A DNA stretch of 43,443 nucleotides, taken from Candidatus Buchananbacteria bacterium. Its GTDB lineage: Bacteria; Patescibacteriota; Patescibacteriia; Buchananbacterales; UBA6539. The DNA lies in the NCBI GenBank assembly GCA_016930315.1, contig JAFGGX010000035.1:1-43443 (forward strand), in the 5' to 3' direction. The notes beneath the pieces are model-generated. The model had not been told where the DNA came from. It searched no databases and was given only the letters and a program-made list of their open reading frames with translations. Positions 1 to 9,246 of this stretch are shown here, piece after piece (position 1 is the stretch's first letter; each line of letters starts with the position of its first letter). Position numbers and translations under genes: made by a program.

Positions 1-1032
1 CAAATAACTCCAATAATAAGTAATATAATTTACAATATCGTAAATTACCAAAAGCCACAACTCTCGACCAATCAAAACCAACAATAAAAAGGGTAAAAAC
101 CAAACAATAAACTGAGGCGAATAAATCCGGCCAAAAAAAACAAAAAATAAAACCCCTAAAGTCAAATACAAGATAAGGATTTTTTGATTTGATATTTTAA
201 CCCAAAAAAAAGGCAGGATCGCCCCAGCTAATTGAAGGTAGAAAAAAAATGGCAATAATAACTGGCTAACAGACAAGAAGCTCAAAGTACTATACGGCTC
301 AACCAGACGAGAAAAGTGAAAAACATAAGGCTGAACCAATCCAGCAAACCCAGCAGTCAGCAATGTGACTAATAACGGCAAGACAATTGGCAATAAAAAA
401 CTTAAAGATAAATAAATCCACTTAGCCGGCCTGATTTTTTCTCGATTAAATAAATATATAAAATAAATTGGCAAAAAAATTAGAGGAAACCACTTGGTCA
501 AGACAGCAAAACCTAGCAACGAAAAAGATACATAATCTTTTTTATTAAGCAAAAAATAATAACTAGCAACTATTAACAAAGCGACAAATATATCAAACCG
601 GTTGAAAGTAAAAAACAAAAAAGAGGGCAAGAGTAATAAAAAAAACCGATTAACATTACCGGATTTTTTCAAAATTAAAAATAAAAACAAGGCTAATAAT
701 AGATAGCAAACGCCATTCATTAATACAAAAAAATCCCGATAGACTAAATAATCAGCTGTAAAAAGTCTAGGGATTGAAATATAGGACAATGCCCATTGAG
801 GATATTCTTCAAAAATATGACCATACGGAATCGCCCGAGCCGCCACCCAACTGCTCCGAGCAAAATAGACTGGCACGTCCATATTATCGAAAACGATTTT
901 TTTTTCCAAAATAGTCGACGGTTCATCGGTAACAACTCCAACTGAAGTAAAAACATAGCTATGACTAGCAAAGCTAGTCCCAATAAAAAACAAAACCGGT
1001 AAAACCAAAATTATCCACTTAAAATTTTTCAT
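1..1032 (-). CDS. GT87/DUF2029-like membrane glycosyltransferase (partial)
   Basis: This open frame is absent from the ORF track because it runs off the left edge; it reads for 344 codons from an ATG at 1032 with no stop. The protein is very hydrophobic, with about eight or nine membrane segments. A luminal DEPSTILEKK stretch, then FNRFDIFVALLIV and LTKWFPLIFLPIYF, resemble the Asp-containing loop and the K-x-P helix of polyprenyl-phosphate-mannose-dependent GT-C enzymes (GT87). The start overlaps the 3' end of the GT2 gene by 14 bases, so it is the third gene of a glycosylation operon. The family call is by pattern recall. The C-terminus is outside the window. Confidence 0.7.
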   Translation of the reverse strand, partial: MKNFKWIILVLPVLFFIGTSFASHSYVFTSVGVVTDEPSTILEKKIVFDNMDVPVYFARSSWVAARAIPYGHIFEEYPQWALSYISIPRLFTADYLVYRDFFVLMNGVCYLLLALFLFLILKKSGNVNRFFLLLLPSFLFFTFNRFDIFVALLIVASYYFLLNKKDYVSFSLLGFAVLTKWFPLIFLPIYFIYLFNREKIRPAKWIYLSLSFLLPIVLPLLVTLLTAGFAGLVQPYVFHFSRLVEPYSTLSFLSVSQLLLPFFFYLQLAGAILPFFWVKISNQKILILYLTLGVLFFVFFGRIYSPQFIVWFLPFLLLVLIGRELWLLVIYDIVNYITYYWSYL

Positions 1033-1759
1033 AAACCGTTTTTAACCGTTTTTTCAACTCAATAGACTTAGCCAGATAAGCTTTTGCTAAAGAAAAAAGT
1101 TTCACTTTACTTTTATCGTCCCCGCTTCTTTTTTCCATCCAAATAACCGGTACCTCCATAATCTTTAAATTAAAATGCTCGGCTAAAAGCACCAACTCAG
1201 AATCAAAAAACCATTCTCGATTAAAAATTTTTGGCAAAATCAATGCTTTAGTTTTTTGATTAATGGCTTTAAAGCCACAGGGTAAATCGCTCACTTTGGT
1301 TTTAAAAATAATTTTTATTAATGTCCGATAGCCAAGCGAAAATATTTTTCTGATAATCGAGCGCTGAACTTTTGAGTTCCGGCTAAAACGAGAACCGATA
1401 GCTAGATCAGCGCCGGCCATCATAGATTTAATTAATTTAGGCAGAGCCTCTAGATCGGTAGCCAAATCCGCATCCATAAAACAATAAACGTCAGCCGTAA
1501 AATTTTCCCAAGCCGAAATAATGGCCGCACCCTTGCCCTTAATGGCCACAAAAAAATATTCAACTTCTAATAATTCAACTGCCAGACTCTTACCAATTTC
1601 TGAAGTTTGATCGGTTGAATTGTTATCGGCAATTATAATTGAATAAAAAAAATCACCAACTAAACTTTGGCGGCAAAAATTAACCAACTGTTTAATATTT
1701 TTAGCTAAAACGGCCTGCTCATTATAAGCCGGAATTACAATTAAAACTTTTGGCAGCAT
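1019..1759 (-). CDS. GT2 glycosyltransferase, dolichyl/polyprenyl-phosphate sugar transferase type
   Basis: A 246-residue cytosolic GT-A enzyme. VLIVIPAYNE at the N-terminus, DNNSTDQTSEI near residue 47 and FMDADLATDLEALPKLI near residue 93 (the DxD-like metal and nucleotide site), followed by GSRF and DLPCGFKA, match the ALG5/DPM1/GtrB branch of GT2. These enzymes load a sugar from UDP- or GDP-sugar onto a polyprenyl phosphate. The GT-C proteins encoded on either side would use such lipid-linked sugars outside the membrane. It lacks the C-terminal membrane helices of GtrB, so it is of the soluble or peripheral type. The sugar cannot be told from sequence. Confidence 0.85.
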   Translation of the reverse strand: MLPKVLIVIPAYNEQAVLAKNIKQLVNFCRQSLVGDFFYSIIIADNNSTDQTSEIGKSLAVELLEVEYFFVAIKGKGAAIISAWENFTADVYCFMDADLATDLEALPKLIKSMMAGADLAIGSRFSRNSKVQRSIIRKIFSLGYRTLIKIIFKTKVSDLPCGFKAINQKTKALILPKIFNREWFFDSELVLLAEHFNLKIMEVPVIWMEKRSGDDKSKVKLFSLAKAYLAKSIELKKRLKTVYEKF

Positions 1760-1765
1760 AAAAAA

Positions 1766-3322
1766 TTAAAACTTTGACTCAACTTGATAGATATGTGCTT
1801 CGTTATCGCTATAAACTTGCTTAAAATAGATGTTACTCAATAAATTCTCGTCAAAATCCGGGTGATCTTTATAATCAACAAAAACATAATCGGCATTAAA
1901 CAACTCTTTAATCGTCTGATATAGATCTTGGCTAGTTTTGCCAGTGACTACATCGTCCCAACGCTGATAAAGGTCCGGATCATTCAAATACATAAAAGTC
2001 GGATCTAGACCAACAATATAATAATTGTTCGAGTCAAAATAGAATAAAAATGGAAATTCATCCCAATCACTATGAAAAACAATTGATTGTTTTGGCGCAT
2101 GATCTTTCAGCCAAGTGGCTGAAGCAGAAAAATGATCAAAACTAAAACCCGACGCGTAGGTATCTTTAACCGTGCTTGAATACAGATAAAGAAAGGTAGA
2201 CAAAATAATTATCAAAACCAAGCTCGTTACCCTATATAGCTTTATTTTTTTTAAAGCAGCCTTAATTTTGGGCATAAAAACATTTAAAGTTAAAGCACAA
2301 AAAACCAGACCGAACGGCACAAGATATTCAACATTGCGTTGAGACTTTAGAGTCAAGGCTAAAAATAGAAAAGCGACAATGGCAAAAAACCAATTGACTA
2401 TCGCCTGCTTTCGATAATTAATCACAAAAATCACCAAGCTAATAAAGTAAAGAATGAAAAATGGCAGGGTGTCTAAAATTAAATCTTTAATCGCATAAGG
2501 ATACCATTCGCCACCAACCCCAATTACATTATGATAATTAAACAAAGCAATTTGAAAAGTCTGTTGCCAATAGAAAGACAAATTCTCTGGAAAGTAAGGA
2601 TTAAAAAATAACCCGGCGGCCAAACCAACTACGACCGAAAACAATAAAAGTAATGATTGAACTTTAATTTTTGACTTGATTTTTTGGACAATAAACCACT
2701 GATTTTTTTTCAAATAATAAAAAAGGTTAACGATCAAATAGATAATTGTCAAAACCAATAACAGTGGCCAACCGGCATAAAGCCAAACATAAAAAGCCGA
2801 GACTAAAATCAACCACAAATATTGCCGCTTAAAAAGCAAGTACAAAAATATGAATAAAAGAAGCAACACCAATCCTTGAGCTTTGGCCAGGTTAAGGCGA
2901 AAAACAAACGGAGCAATGGCCGTCAAAAAAATCCCGTACCAAAAAGCGCCATGGATTTTGAATTGCTTTAAGAACCAATAGAAAAACCAAATCATTAACG
3001 AAGCAAATAAAACTGTGGCAAATTTTAAACCAACCAATGGAGTAAAAAGACTAACAAAGGGAATTAAAATTAAATGATACAAAAATTGATGATCAGTAAA
3101 ACTATATTTTAGATTAGTGCCAGACAACCAAGGAAATTGAGTAATCGCTCCCTGATCACGCAAGGTTAAAGCCATCTGGGCGTGATAAAAAGAATCGGGA
3201 TCAGAAAAAGTTAAATCTGAGCTGATATACAAAAATAACCCAAAAACAATCACAAAAAACAAAACGTAAATTAGGTAGGTTTTTAAATCAAAAGATTTTT
3301 TTAACTTGGCTAATAATTTCAT
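1766..3322 (-). CDS. GT-C fold membrane glycosyltransferase, STT3-like
   Basis: A 518-residue protein with about eleven hydrophobic segments and a soluble C-terminal part. The first loop has SDPDSFYHA, similar to the metal-binding acidic motif and DxYYH region of STT3/AglB/PglB, and the C-terminal domain has HSDWDEFPFLFYFD where oligosaccharyltransferases carry WWDYG. It may transfer a glycan or single sugars to protein or envelope polymer at the outer membrane face. The ORF track extends to a TTG at 3331; the ATG at 3322 is preferred because the promoter at 3337-3365 would start transcription near 3330. It is first of a three-gene operon with 6 bases to the GT2 gene. Plain GT39/GT83-like activity is possible. 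Confidence 0.6.
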   Translation of the reverse strand: MKLLAKLKKSFDLKTYLIYVLFFVIVFGLFLYISSDLTFSDPDSFYHAQMALTLRDQGAITQFPWLSGTNLKYSFTDHQFLYHLILIPFVSLFTPLVGLKFATVLFASLMIWFFYWFLKQFKIHGAFWYGIFLTAIAPFVFRLNLAKAQGLVLLLLFIFLYLLFKRQYLWLILVSAFYVWLYAGWPLLLVLTIIYLIVNLFYYLKKNQWFIVQKIKSKIKVQSLLLLFSVVVGLAAGLFFNPYFPENLSFYWQQTFQIALFNYHNVIGVGGEWYPYAIKDLILDTLPFFILYFISLVIFVINYRKQAIVNWFFAIVAFLFLALTLKSQRNVEYLVPFGLVFCALTLNVFMPKIKAALKKIKLYRVTSLVLIIILSTFLYLYSSTVKDTYASGFSFDHFSASATWLKDHAPKQSIVFHSDWDEFPFLFYFDSNNYYIVGLDPTFMYLNDPDLYQRWDDVVTGKTSQDLYQTIKELFNADYVFVDYKDHPDFDENLLSNIYFKQVYSDNEAHIYQVESKF

Positions 3323-3336
3323 AATTAACAAAATTA

Positions 3337-3365
3337 ATTATACCAATTTATAAACTATAAATCAA
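3337..3365 (-). promoter_or_regulatory. sigma70-type promoter of the glycosyltransferase operon
   Basis: On the minus strand TTGATT, a 17-bp spacer and TATAAT are seen. The predicted start lies about 8 bases before the ATG at 3322, giving a nearly leaderless mRNA. It diverges from the yebC promoter. Confidence 0.6.
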
Positions 3366-3374
3366 AGTCAAAAA

Positions 3375-3403
3375 TTGAAAAAAACCTCAAAATCTGTTAA
3401 AAT
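3375..3403 (+). promoter_or_regulatory. sigma70-type promoter of yebC-ruvC
   Basis: TTGAAA, a 17-bp spacer and TAAAAT precede yebC, with the predicted transcription start near 3410. No Shine-Dalgarno sequence is seen between it and the ATG at 3434. Confidence 0.55.
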
Positions 3404-3433
3404 TCCTTAAGACTTTTATTTATTATCTATCCT

Positions 3434-4144
3434 ATGTCAGGACACTCAAAATGGGCCACTACCCACCGACAAAAGGAAGTCGCCGATGCTAAACGCGGCT
3501 TTGCTTTTACTAAACTCGGTAAAGCCATTACCATTGCTGCTAAACTTGGCGGGGGCGATTTAACGGCTAATTTCCGACTCCGGTTGGCAATTGATAAGGC
3601 TAAGGCGGCCAGCATGCCCAAAGACAACATCGAACGAGCCATTAAACGCGGTACCGGCGAACTCAACGAAGGCCAAATCGAATCGCTCACCTACGAAGGC
3701 TTTGGGCCGCACGGCGTAGCGTTTATTTTGGAATGTTTAACCGATAATCGTAATCGAACGGCTTCGGAAATTAAGCACCTTTTTAGTAAAAGCGGGGGCA
3801 GCTTAGGCAGCCCGAACAGCGTTAGTTGGATGTTTAGTCAAAAAGGAGTGATTAGGATTAGCAAAATGACAGACGAACTTGAGCTGGAATTAATTGATGC
3901 TGGAGTTAACGATATTATTGAAGAAGACAATGGGGTTACAATTTATTGTGAAATGGCTGATTTAAAAAAAATCAAAGATTTGTTGGAAGAAAAAAAGATT
4001 GAAGTTTCATACGCTCAAATTGAATGGGTGGCCAAAGAAAAAAAGATTTTAACTAGTGACCAACAGGCTGATTTAGAAAAATTTTTTGAAATTTTAGAAG
4101 AAAACGAAGACATCGACAATTATTATTCAAATGCCGAAATCTAA
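3434..4144 (+). CDS. yebC: YebC/PmpR family protein
   Basis: A 236-residue protein with the diagnostic start MSGHSKWATTHRQK and the following stretch SMPKDNIERAIKRGTGE, then LTYEGFGPHG and SKSGGSLGSPNSVSWMF. YebC/TACO1 proteins were annotated as transcription regulators; more recent work places many of them at the ribosome, easing translation of difficult (for example proline-rich) stretches. Length is normal for the family. The stop overlaps the ruvC start by 14 bases, the conserved yebC-ruvC coupling of many bacteria. The start codon is fixed by the family N-terminus; no ribosome binding site precedes it. Confidence 0.95.
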   Translation: MSGHSKWATTHRQKEVADAKRGFAFTKLGKAITIAAKLGGGDLTANFRLRLAIDKAKAASMPKDNIERAIKRGTGELNEGQIESLTYEGFGPHGVAFILECLTDNRNRTASEIKHLFSKSGGSLGSPNSVSWMFSQKGVIRISKMTDELELELIDAGVNDIIEEDNGVTIYCEMADLKKIKDLLEEKKIEVSYAQIEWVAKEKKILTSDQQADLEKFFEILEENEDIDNYYSNAEI

Positions 4145-4616
4145 AAAAACTAAAATAATTCTGGGTATTGATCCAGGCATTGCGGACACCGGTTTTGGCA
4201 TTATTAAAGTTGAAGGCAATGAATTTAAAATTGTTACTTGCGGATCAATTAAAACTAAAGCTCATCAACCAACCGAAGACCGACTAAAAATTATCTACCA
4301 GGACATACAAACGTTGATTAAAAAATATAAGCCAGCGACGGCGGGGGTTGAGCAATTATTTTTTGCCAAAAATGCTAAAACCGCCATGGTGGTTGGCCAA
4401 GCCCGAGGAGTGATTATGTTAACGCTGGCCCAAGCTAATTTATCAATTAAAGAATTTACTCCATTGCAAGTAAAAATTGGCCTGACCGGTTATGGCCAAG
4501 CATCCAAAAAACAAATCCAAGAGGTGGTTAAAACAATTTTAAAATTAAAAACGGTTCCCAAACCAGACGACGCCGCCGATGCGCTAGCCATTGCCATCTG
4601 CGCCGCCAATATCTAA
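4131..4616 (+). CDS. ruvC: Holliday junction resolvase RuvC
   Basis: A 161-residue RNase H-fold nuclease that cleaves Holliday junctions made in recombination, normally with RuvAB. Acidic active-site residues are visible: D14 in GIDPG, E74 in VEQLFFAKN, and D147/D150 in PDDAADALAIA. FFAKNAKTA and GQARGVI match the family. The ATG lies inside the end of yebC, so translation is coupled. ruvA and ruvB are not in the window. Confidence 0.95.
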   Translation: MPKSKKTKIILGIDPGIADTGFGIIKVEGNEFKIVTCGSIKTKAHQPTEDRLKIIYQDIQTLIKKYKPATAGVEQLFFAKNAKTAMVVGQARGVIMLTLAQANLSIKEFTPLQVKIGLTGYGQASKKQIQEVVKTILKLKTVPKPDDAADALAIAICAANI

Positions 4617-4662
4617 AAAATATTTTGTCCCGTAAGCTCAAAATAACATAACCAAACAAACA

Positions 4663-5592
4663 ATGAACTCTGAATTTAGAAAAGATTATATTCATAACCG
4701 CTGGGTGATTATTGCACCCAAAAGAAGCCGGCGGCCACATGACGTGGAAAAAACTCAGCGCACCAAAGCCGTCAACAAAAAAGATTGCGTTTTTTGTCCT
4801 GGCAAAATTGATAAAAATAATGTAGTTTTAGAAACCGTTACTTTAGGCCAAAAACCTTGGGCCATTAAGGTGATAAAAAATAAATATCCAAGTGTTTCAA
4901 CCGATAACCCAAAAGCCTATGGTCAACAAGAAGTGGTGGTAGAAACGCCCAATCACCAAAAAGAAATTGAGGAATTGCCGATAAAAACCATTGCGGAAAT
5001 TTTTAAAGTTTATGCCCGCCGGACTCAAACAATTTCAAAAGATAAAAAAATTGATTACATCTTAACTTTTAAAAACAGCGGCGGCGCAGCTGGCGCATCA
5101 CTGCAACATTCCCATTCCCAAATCTTTGCCACTGAAATGGTGCCGCCAAGGATGCAGGAAAAAACTTTAAAAATTAAAGAATACCACCAAAAAACCGGCC
5201 GCTGCATTTATTGCGATATTATTAAAAAAGAAAAAAAAGGCCCCCGTCACGTTTTTGAAGATGATAACATGGTGGCTTTTTGTCCTTGGGCGCCAATGCA
5301 TAATTACGAAATCTGGCTGATGCCAAAACGACATGTCGACAATATTACTTTGTTGAATGACGACGAGATTAAAAGTCTAGCCGAAATGCTTAAAAAAATC
5401 TTAAAAAAAATTAACAAGTTAGGCCTGCCTTATAACTATTACTTCCATCAGGTTATTAGCGACACCCATCAACATTTATATCTAAAAATCAAACCGCGTG
5501 GTTCGGTTTGGGCCAGTGTGGAAATCGGCGCCGGATTTATTATCAATCCCGTTTCGCCGGAAGAAGCGGCAAAATTCTACCGCGGAAAATAA
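4663..5592 (+). CDS. galT: GalT-like nucleotidylyltransferase (galactose-1-phosphate uridylyltransferase family)
   Basis: A 309-residue member of the GalT branch of the HIT superfamily. It has a zinc-type CVFC (42-45), the active-site HSHSQ (149-153) in place of the usual HPHGQ, a second CIYC (181-184) and a C-terminal HQHLYLKI repeat. GalT forms a uridylyl-histidine intermediate and exchanges UMP between hexose-1-phosphates; here it may feed the sugar nucleotides used by the glycosyltransferases at 1-3.3 kb. Other family members are ADP-glucose phosphorylases, so the substrate is uncertain. It follows ruvC by 46 bases without a visible ribosome binding site. Confidence 0.8.
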   Translation: MNSEFRKDYIHNRWVIIAPKRSRRPHDVEKTQRTKAVNKKDCVFCPGKIDKNNVVLETVTLGQKPWAIKVIKNKYPSVSTDNPKAYGQQEVVVETPNHQKEIEELPIKTIAEIFKVYARRTQTISKDKKIDYILTFKNSGGAAGASLQHSHSQIFATEMVPPRMQEKTLKIKEYHQKTGRCIYCDIIKKEKKGPRHVFEDDNMVAFCPWAPMHNYEIWLMPKRHVDNITLLNDDEIKSLAEMLKKILKKINKLGLPYNYYFHQVISDTHQHLYLKIKPRGSVWASVEIGAGFIINPVSPEEAAKFYRGK

Positions 5593-5597
5593 ATACC

Positions 5598-5660
5598 ACC
5601 CCTCACTCAGTTTTCCTTAATTTAAGCTCCCTCTCCCCTTTCAAGGGGAGAGGGAGTCTC
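5598..5660. repeat. GC-rich palindromic dispersed repeat, copy 1
   Basis: CCCCTCACTCAG is followed by the hairpin GCTCCCTCTCCCC..GGGGAGAGGGAGT in an AT-rich intergenic gap. A related element lies at 20794-20907 at the end of polA. It may double as the galT terminator, although the T-run is weak. Confidence 0.7.
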
Positions 5661-5750
5661 GGTTATGCTTTAGTAGGGCAAGGAGTTATATTTGTCAATC
5701 AACTAAAAAAATGTTAGAATTGTGCTAAATTCACTTATATTTTCTAATCT

Positions 5751-8678
5751 ATGCCCATCCCTCATCTTTCTAAAAAGTCATATTCGCCCCAAAGTTGGCG
5801 CGACAAAAAACCCATGCTCAAAAAAAACAAAAGTGCCTCTTCCCGACATTCTTTTTTTGAATCTAACCAACCAAAAAATCGCAAACGTGGCAACAAGAAA
5901 AAAATCGTTAACTTAATTATTACTATTATTATTTTGATGATCGCCTTTGGTGGGGTGGGCAGTTTAGCTTTATTAGCTTGGGTGGCCAAAGACTTGCCAA
6001 ACCCGAACAAGATTATTGATCGTAATGTGGCTGAAAGCACTAAAATTTTTGACCGCACCGGCGAACAATTACTCTATGACATCCACGGTCAGGAACAAAG
6101 AACAGTGGTTAAGCTCGAAGACATCCCTGAATATGTTAAAGACGCAACACTAACTGCCGAAGACCGAAATTTCTACCAGCATTCCGGTTTTAGTATTACC
6201 GGCATTATTCGGTCGTTTATTAAAAATATCACCACCGGCAGTAAAGTTGGCGGCTCAACTCTAACTCAACAGTTGGTGAAAAATGCAATTCTATCTTCAG
6301 AAAAAAGTTACACCAGAAAACTAAAAGAATTAATTCTTTCTTACCAAATTGAAAAAAAATTCACCAAAGACCAAATTTTACAAATGTATTTTAACGAAAT
6401 TCCTTACGGTTCAGTTGCTTATGGTGTTGAGGCAGCCGCTCAAACTTATTTTAGTAAAAGCGTAAAAAATATCGACCTAGCTGAGGCCGCCATTTTAGCC
6501 GCTCTACCTCAAGCACCAAGTTATTACTCACCTTACGGCAATAATACCGACGCGCTCTACGCTCGCCAAAATTATATTTTAGACAGCATGGCTGAGCTCG
6601 GCTATATTTCCAAAGATCAGGCTGAGGCTGCAAAAAATAAAAAGATTGAATTTAAAAAAAGAACCGCCAACATTTTAGCGCCTCATTTTGTAATGTACGT
6701 CAAGGAATATTTAACCAATAAATACGGAGAGTTAATGATTGAACAAGGCGGTCTTAAAGTTATTACCACGCTTGATTTATACAAGCAACAAGCAGCCGAA
6801 GATGCTATCAAACAATACGCTGACAATAATGCTAAAAAATACAATGCTAACAATGCCGCTCTTGTTGCCCTAGACCCCAAGACTGGCCAAATTTTAGCGA
6901 TGGTAGGCTCAAAAGACTACTTTGCGGATCCAACACCAGAAAATTGCCGGCCAGGCCGTACATGCGATTTTGACCCACAAGTTAATGTGGCCATTAATTC
7001 TCGCCAACCAGGCTCATCATTCAAACCAATTGTTTACGCCGCTTCATTTGTCAAAGGTTATACTCCCGAAACCGTTTTGTACGACGTTAAAACCAACTTC
7101 CAAAATTATGATCTAAAAAACTACCAACCAAATAATTATGACCTTGGCGAGCGTGGACCAGTAACAATTAAACAGGCACTGGCCGGATCATTAAACATTC
7201 CAGCTGTTAAAGCAATTTATCTAACCGGTGTTGATAATGTTTTGGATTTAGCTGACAACTTAGGCTACACCACCTTAAAAGACCGCAGCCGGTTCGGTTT
7301 GTCGTTGGTACTTGGCGGCGGTGAAGTTAAACTAATTGAACACGTGGCCGCTTTTTCAGTTTTTGCTCAAGAGGGCAAGCATCACAATCCGGTTGGAATT
7401 TTACGAGTCGAAGACAAAGATGGCAATGTTTTGGAAGAATATAAAGATCAAGAACAAAACGTTTTGGACCCTCAAGTGGCCAGACAAATTGATTCGATTT
7501 TAACCGACAACTCCGCTCGCGCTTACGTTTTTGGTGAAAACAATCACTTAACTTTAGGCGACCGGCCAGTCGGTGCTAAAACTGGAACCACCAACAACTT
7601 TAAAGATGCTTGGACAATGGGCTTTACTCCATCGTTAGCCGCTGGGGTTTGGGTTGGCAATAGCGACAACACCGAAATGAAGCGCGGCGCCGATGGCAGT
7701 ATTGTAGCCGCACCAATTTGGCAGATCTTTATGCAAAAAGCATTAGCCGATGCACCAATTGAACAATTCACCCCACCTGAACCAACCACCACCGACAAGC
7801 CGGTTTTAAATGGCAGCTTAGCCAGCGGCTTAAAAGTTAAAATCGATAAAGCCAGCGGCAAGTTGGCCACTAGCTTGACCCCAAACAGTTTTGTGGAAGA
7901 AAAAACTTTTCAACAAGCCCACTCTATTCTTTACTATATTAATAAAGACGATCCTCAAGGCGACACTCCGCCCGATCGGTCAACCGAACAGTTTAATCGC
8001 TGGGAGTCAGCTGTTCAAGACTGGGCTCAAAGAAATAATATTGTTAACCAAGACCCACCGACTGAATTTGACGATCTCCACACTGTCGCCAACCGGCCAA
8101 ACATTAATATTATCAACCCAAGCAACGGCCAAACCATTAGCGACAGAAATTTCAACGTTAATATTTCAACCTCAGCCCCGCGAGGAGTTAACCGAGTTGA
8201 ATATTACATCAACAACCAACTGGTTGGAACCAGCCGCTCAGCTCCTTTTAGCACAAATTTATCACTCCAAAATCCTGACATAGGTAGCGGCAATTCAACT
8301 CTTAAAGCAATTGCTTACGACGACATCGACAATTCCCGCAGTGATGAAATTTCTATTAACCTGAATTTACCAGCTCCTCAACCGGCTTTAATCTGGCTTG
8401 AGCCAACCGACAATTCAACCGTTAATAGTTCCGATTTTCCACTCACCATTCGAGCTCAACTAACCGGCACAATCAATGTTCAAAAGGCTGATTTGTTTTA
8501 CGTCAATTCGAATGGCAACGATACCTACGTTAACACCGTCCAAGAATTCTCCAATAATATTTTGGAATCTCAATGGTTAACCCCGCCAACACCAGGCAGT
8601 TACCAATTCTTCGCCAAGTTGACTGCTCAAACTGGCGATATTTCTGAAACGCCAAAAGTCACCATTACCATTCAATAA
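5751..8678 (+). CDS. class A penicillin-binding protein (PBP1A-type) with C-terminal Ig-like domains
   Basis: A 975-residue bifunctional peptidoglycan synthase. A basic cytosolic tail of about 50 residues is followed by one membrane helix (about 52-78), a GT51 glycosyltransferase domain (AEDRNFYQHSGF, GGSTLTQQLVKNAIL, RKLKELILSYQIE, ALPQAPSYYSP) and a transpeptidase domain with all three motifs: SxxK in QPGSSFKP, SLNIP for SxN, and GAKTGTT for KTG. The last roughly 270 residues contain at least two beta-rich Ig-like repeats that probably bind wall polymer or partners. The start is the ATG after a TTCTAATCT leader; there is no Shine-Dalgarno. A hairpin terminator follows at 8712. Confidence 0.92.
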   Translation: MPIPHLSKKSYSPQSWRDKKPMLKKNKSASSRHSFFESNQPKNRKRGNKKKIVNLIITIIILMIAFGGVGSLALLAWVAKDLPNPNKIIDRNVAESTKIFDRTGEQLLYDIHGQEQRTVVKLEDIPEYVKDATLTAEDRNFYQHSGFSITGIIRSFIKNITTGSKVGGSTLTQQLVKNAILSSEKSYTRKLKELILSYQIEKKFTKDQILQMYFNEIPYGSVAYGVEAAAQTYFSKSVKNIDLAEAAILAALPQAPSYYSPYGNNTDALYARQNYILDSMAELGYISKDQAEAAKNKKIEFKKRTANILAPHFVMYVKEYLTNKYGELMIEQGGLKVITTLDLYKQQAAEDAIKQYADNNAKKYNANNAALVALDPKTGQILAMVGSKDYFADPTPENCRPGRTCDFDPQVNVAINSRQPGSSFKPIVYAASFVKGYTPETVLYDVKTNFQNYDLKNYQPNNYDLGERGPVTIKQALAGSLNIPAVKAIYLTGVDNVLDLADNLGYTTLKDRSRFGLSLVLGGGEVKLIEHVAAFSVFAQEGKHHNPVGILRVEDKDGNVLEEYKDQEQNVLDPQVARQIDSILTDNSARAYVFGENNHLTLGDRPVGAKTGTTNNFKDAWTMGFTPSLAAGVWVGNSDNTEMKRGADGSIVAAPIWQIFMQKALADAPIEQFTPPEPTTTDKPVLNGSLASGLKVKIDKASGKLATSLTPNSFVEEKTFQQAHSILYYINKDDPQGDTPPDRSTEQFNRWESAVQDWAQRNNIVNQDPPTEFDDLHTVANRPNINIINPSNGQTISDRNFNVNISTSAPRGVNRVEYYINNQLVGTSRSAPFSTNLSLQNPDIGSGNSTLKAIAYDDIDNSRSDEISINLNLPAPQPALIWLEPTDNSTVNSSDFPLTIRAQLTGTINVQKADLFYVNSNGNDTYVNTVQEFSNNILESQWLTPPTPGSYQFFAKLTAQTGDISETPKVTITIQ

Positions 8679-8711
8679 ATTAGGCTCTCAAACTTCATTC
8701 AATCAATCCAC

Positions 8712-8740
8712 AAAGGTCAGGCTTTTTACGCCTGGCCTTT
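8712..8740 (+). terminator. hairpin after the PBP gene; border repeat copy 1
   Basis: AAAGGTCAGGC and GCCTGGCCTTT form an 11-bp stem around a T-rich loop 33 bases after the PBP stop. A near copy with similar upstream flank occurs at 9219-9246, on the other side of the next small gene. Confidence 0.65.
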
Positions 8741-8781
8741 AAATTATTCATCAAAAAAACGGGCTTTCGACTGATTTTTTA

Positions 8782-8810
8782 TTTACAAAAAAGAAAACTA
8801 ATGATAGTAT
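8782..8810 (+). promoter_or_regulatory. promoter of the small Cys-rich gene
   Basis: TTTACA, a 17-bp spacer and TAGTAT, with TGA just before the -10 (extended -10). It serves the gene at 8862. Confidence 0.55.
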
Positions 8811-8861
8811 ACAGAAATCCAATTCTGCTGGTTTCTCATAACCAGTCAAGGAGTGTCTTAC

Positions 8862-9059
8862 ATGCCGAAGCCGTCTTGTACTCACTGCCCTGAATGCGAG
8901 GAATTGTTCCCCGCTGGTAATGATGTCTGCACAAAGTGCGACAGAAAAACCGAACCGGCACCCCAGTGCCTCCTCGAAAAACCTGGCATTCTCGCCCTGC
9001 TCACCACAGGTCCTGAGATTCCCCAGGGATGGCGTCGATCCAAATGGATTCCGGCCTGA
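8862..9059 (+). CDS. small zinc-ribbon-like protein, accessory cassette gene
   Basis: A 65-residue protein with paired cysteines at the N-terminus (CTHCPEC, then CTKC), as in a zinc ribbon, and no other recognisable domain. The start at 8862 is chosen over the track start at 8853 because AAGGAG lies at good distance before it. Codon use is clearly GC-richer than in the PBP gene. It has its own promoter (8782) and terminator (9143) and is flanked by a direct-repeat hairpin (8712, 9219). The function is not recognised. Confidence 0.65.
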   Translation: MPKPSCTHCPECEELFPAGNDVCTKCDRKTEPAPQCLLEKPGILALLTTGPEIPQGWRRSKWIPA

Positions 9060-9142
9060 TCAAGCACCATTGCACATTTGAACAAAAATATATCAGAAGT
9101 CTCGACCGCTCTCAAATCCAGCGATCAGACTTTCTGACCTTC

Positions 9143-9176
9143 CCTCGCCATTCACCCCGACTGGCGAGGTTTCTCT
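9143..9176 (+). terminator. rho-independent terminator of the small zinc-ribbon gene
   Basis: CCTCGCCA and TGGCGAGG form an 8-bp stem followed by TTTCTCTTTT. Confidence 0.8.
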
Positions 9177-9218
9177 TTTGTTCAATAAAACTAAAGCCCC
9201 AAAACTCAACCAACCTAC

Positions 9219-9246
9219 AAAGGCCAGGCTTCCACGCCTGGCCTTT
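9219..9246. repeat. cassette-border hairpin repeat, copy 2
   Basis: AAAGGCCAGGC and GCCTGGCCTTT form a perfect 11-bp stem. With upstream flank it is a direct repeat (about 35 of 41 positions by eye) of the segment around 8701-8740. Confidence 0.7.

Noticed and set aside
8701-9246. Integron cassette with attC sites
   Set aside because: The flanking hairpins lack the GTTRRRY/RYYYAAC ends of attC and no integrase is in the window; kept only as a border repeat.
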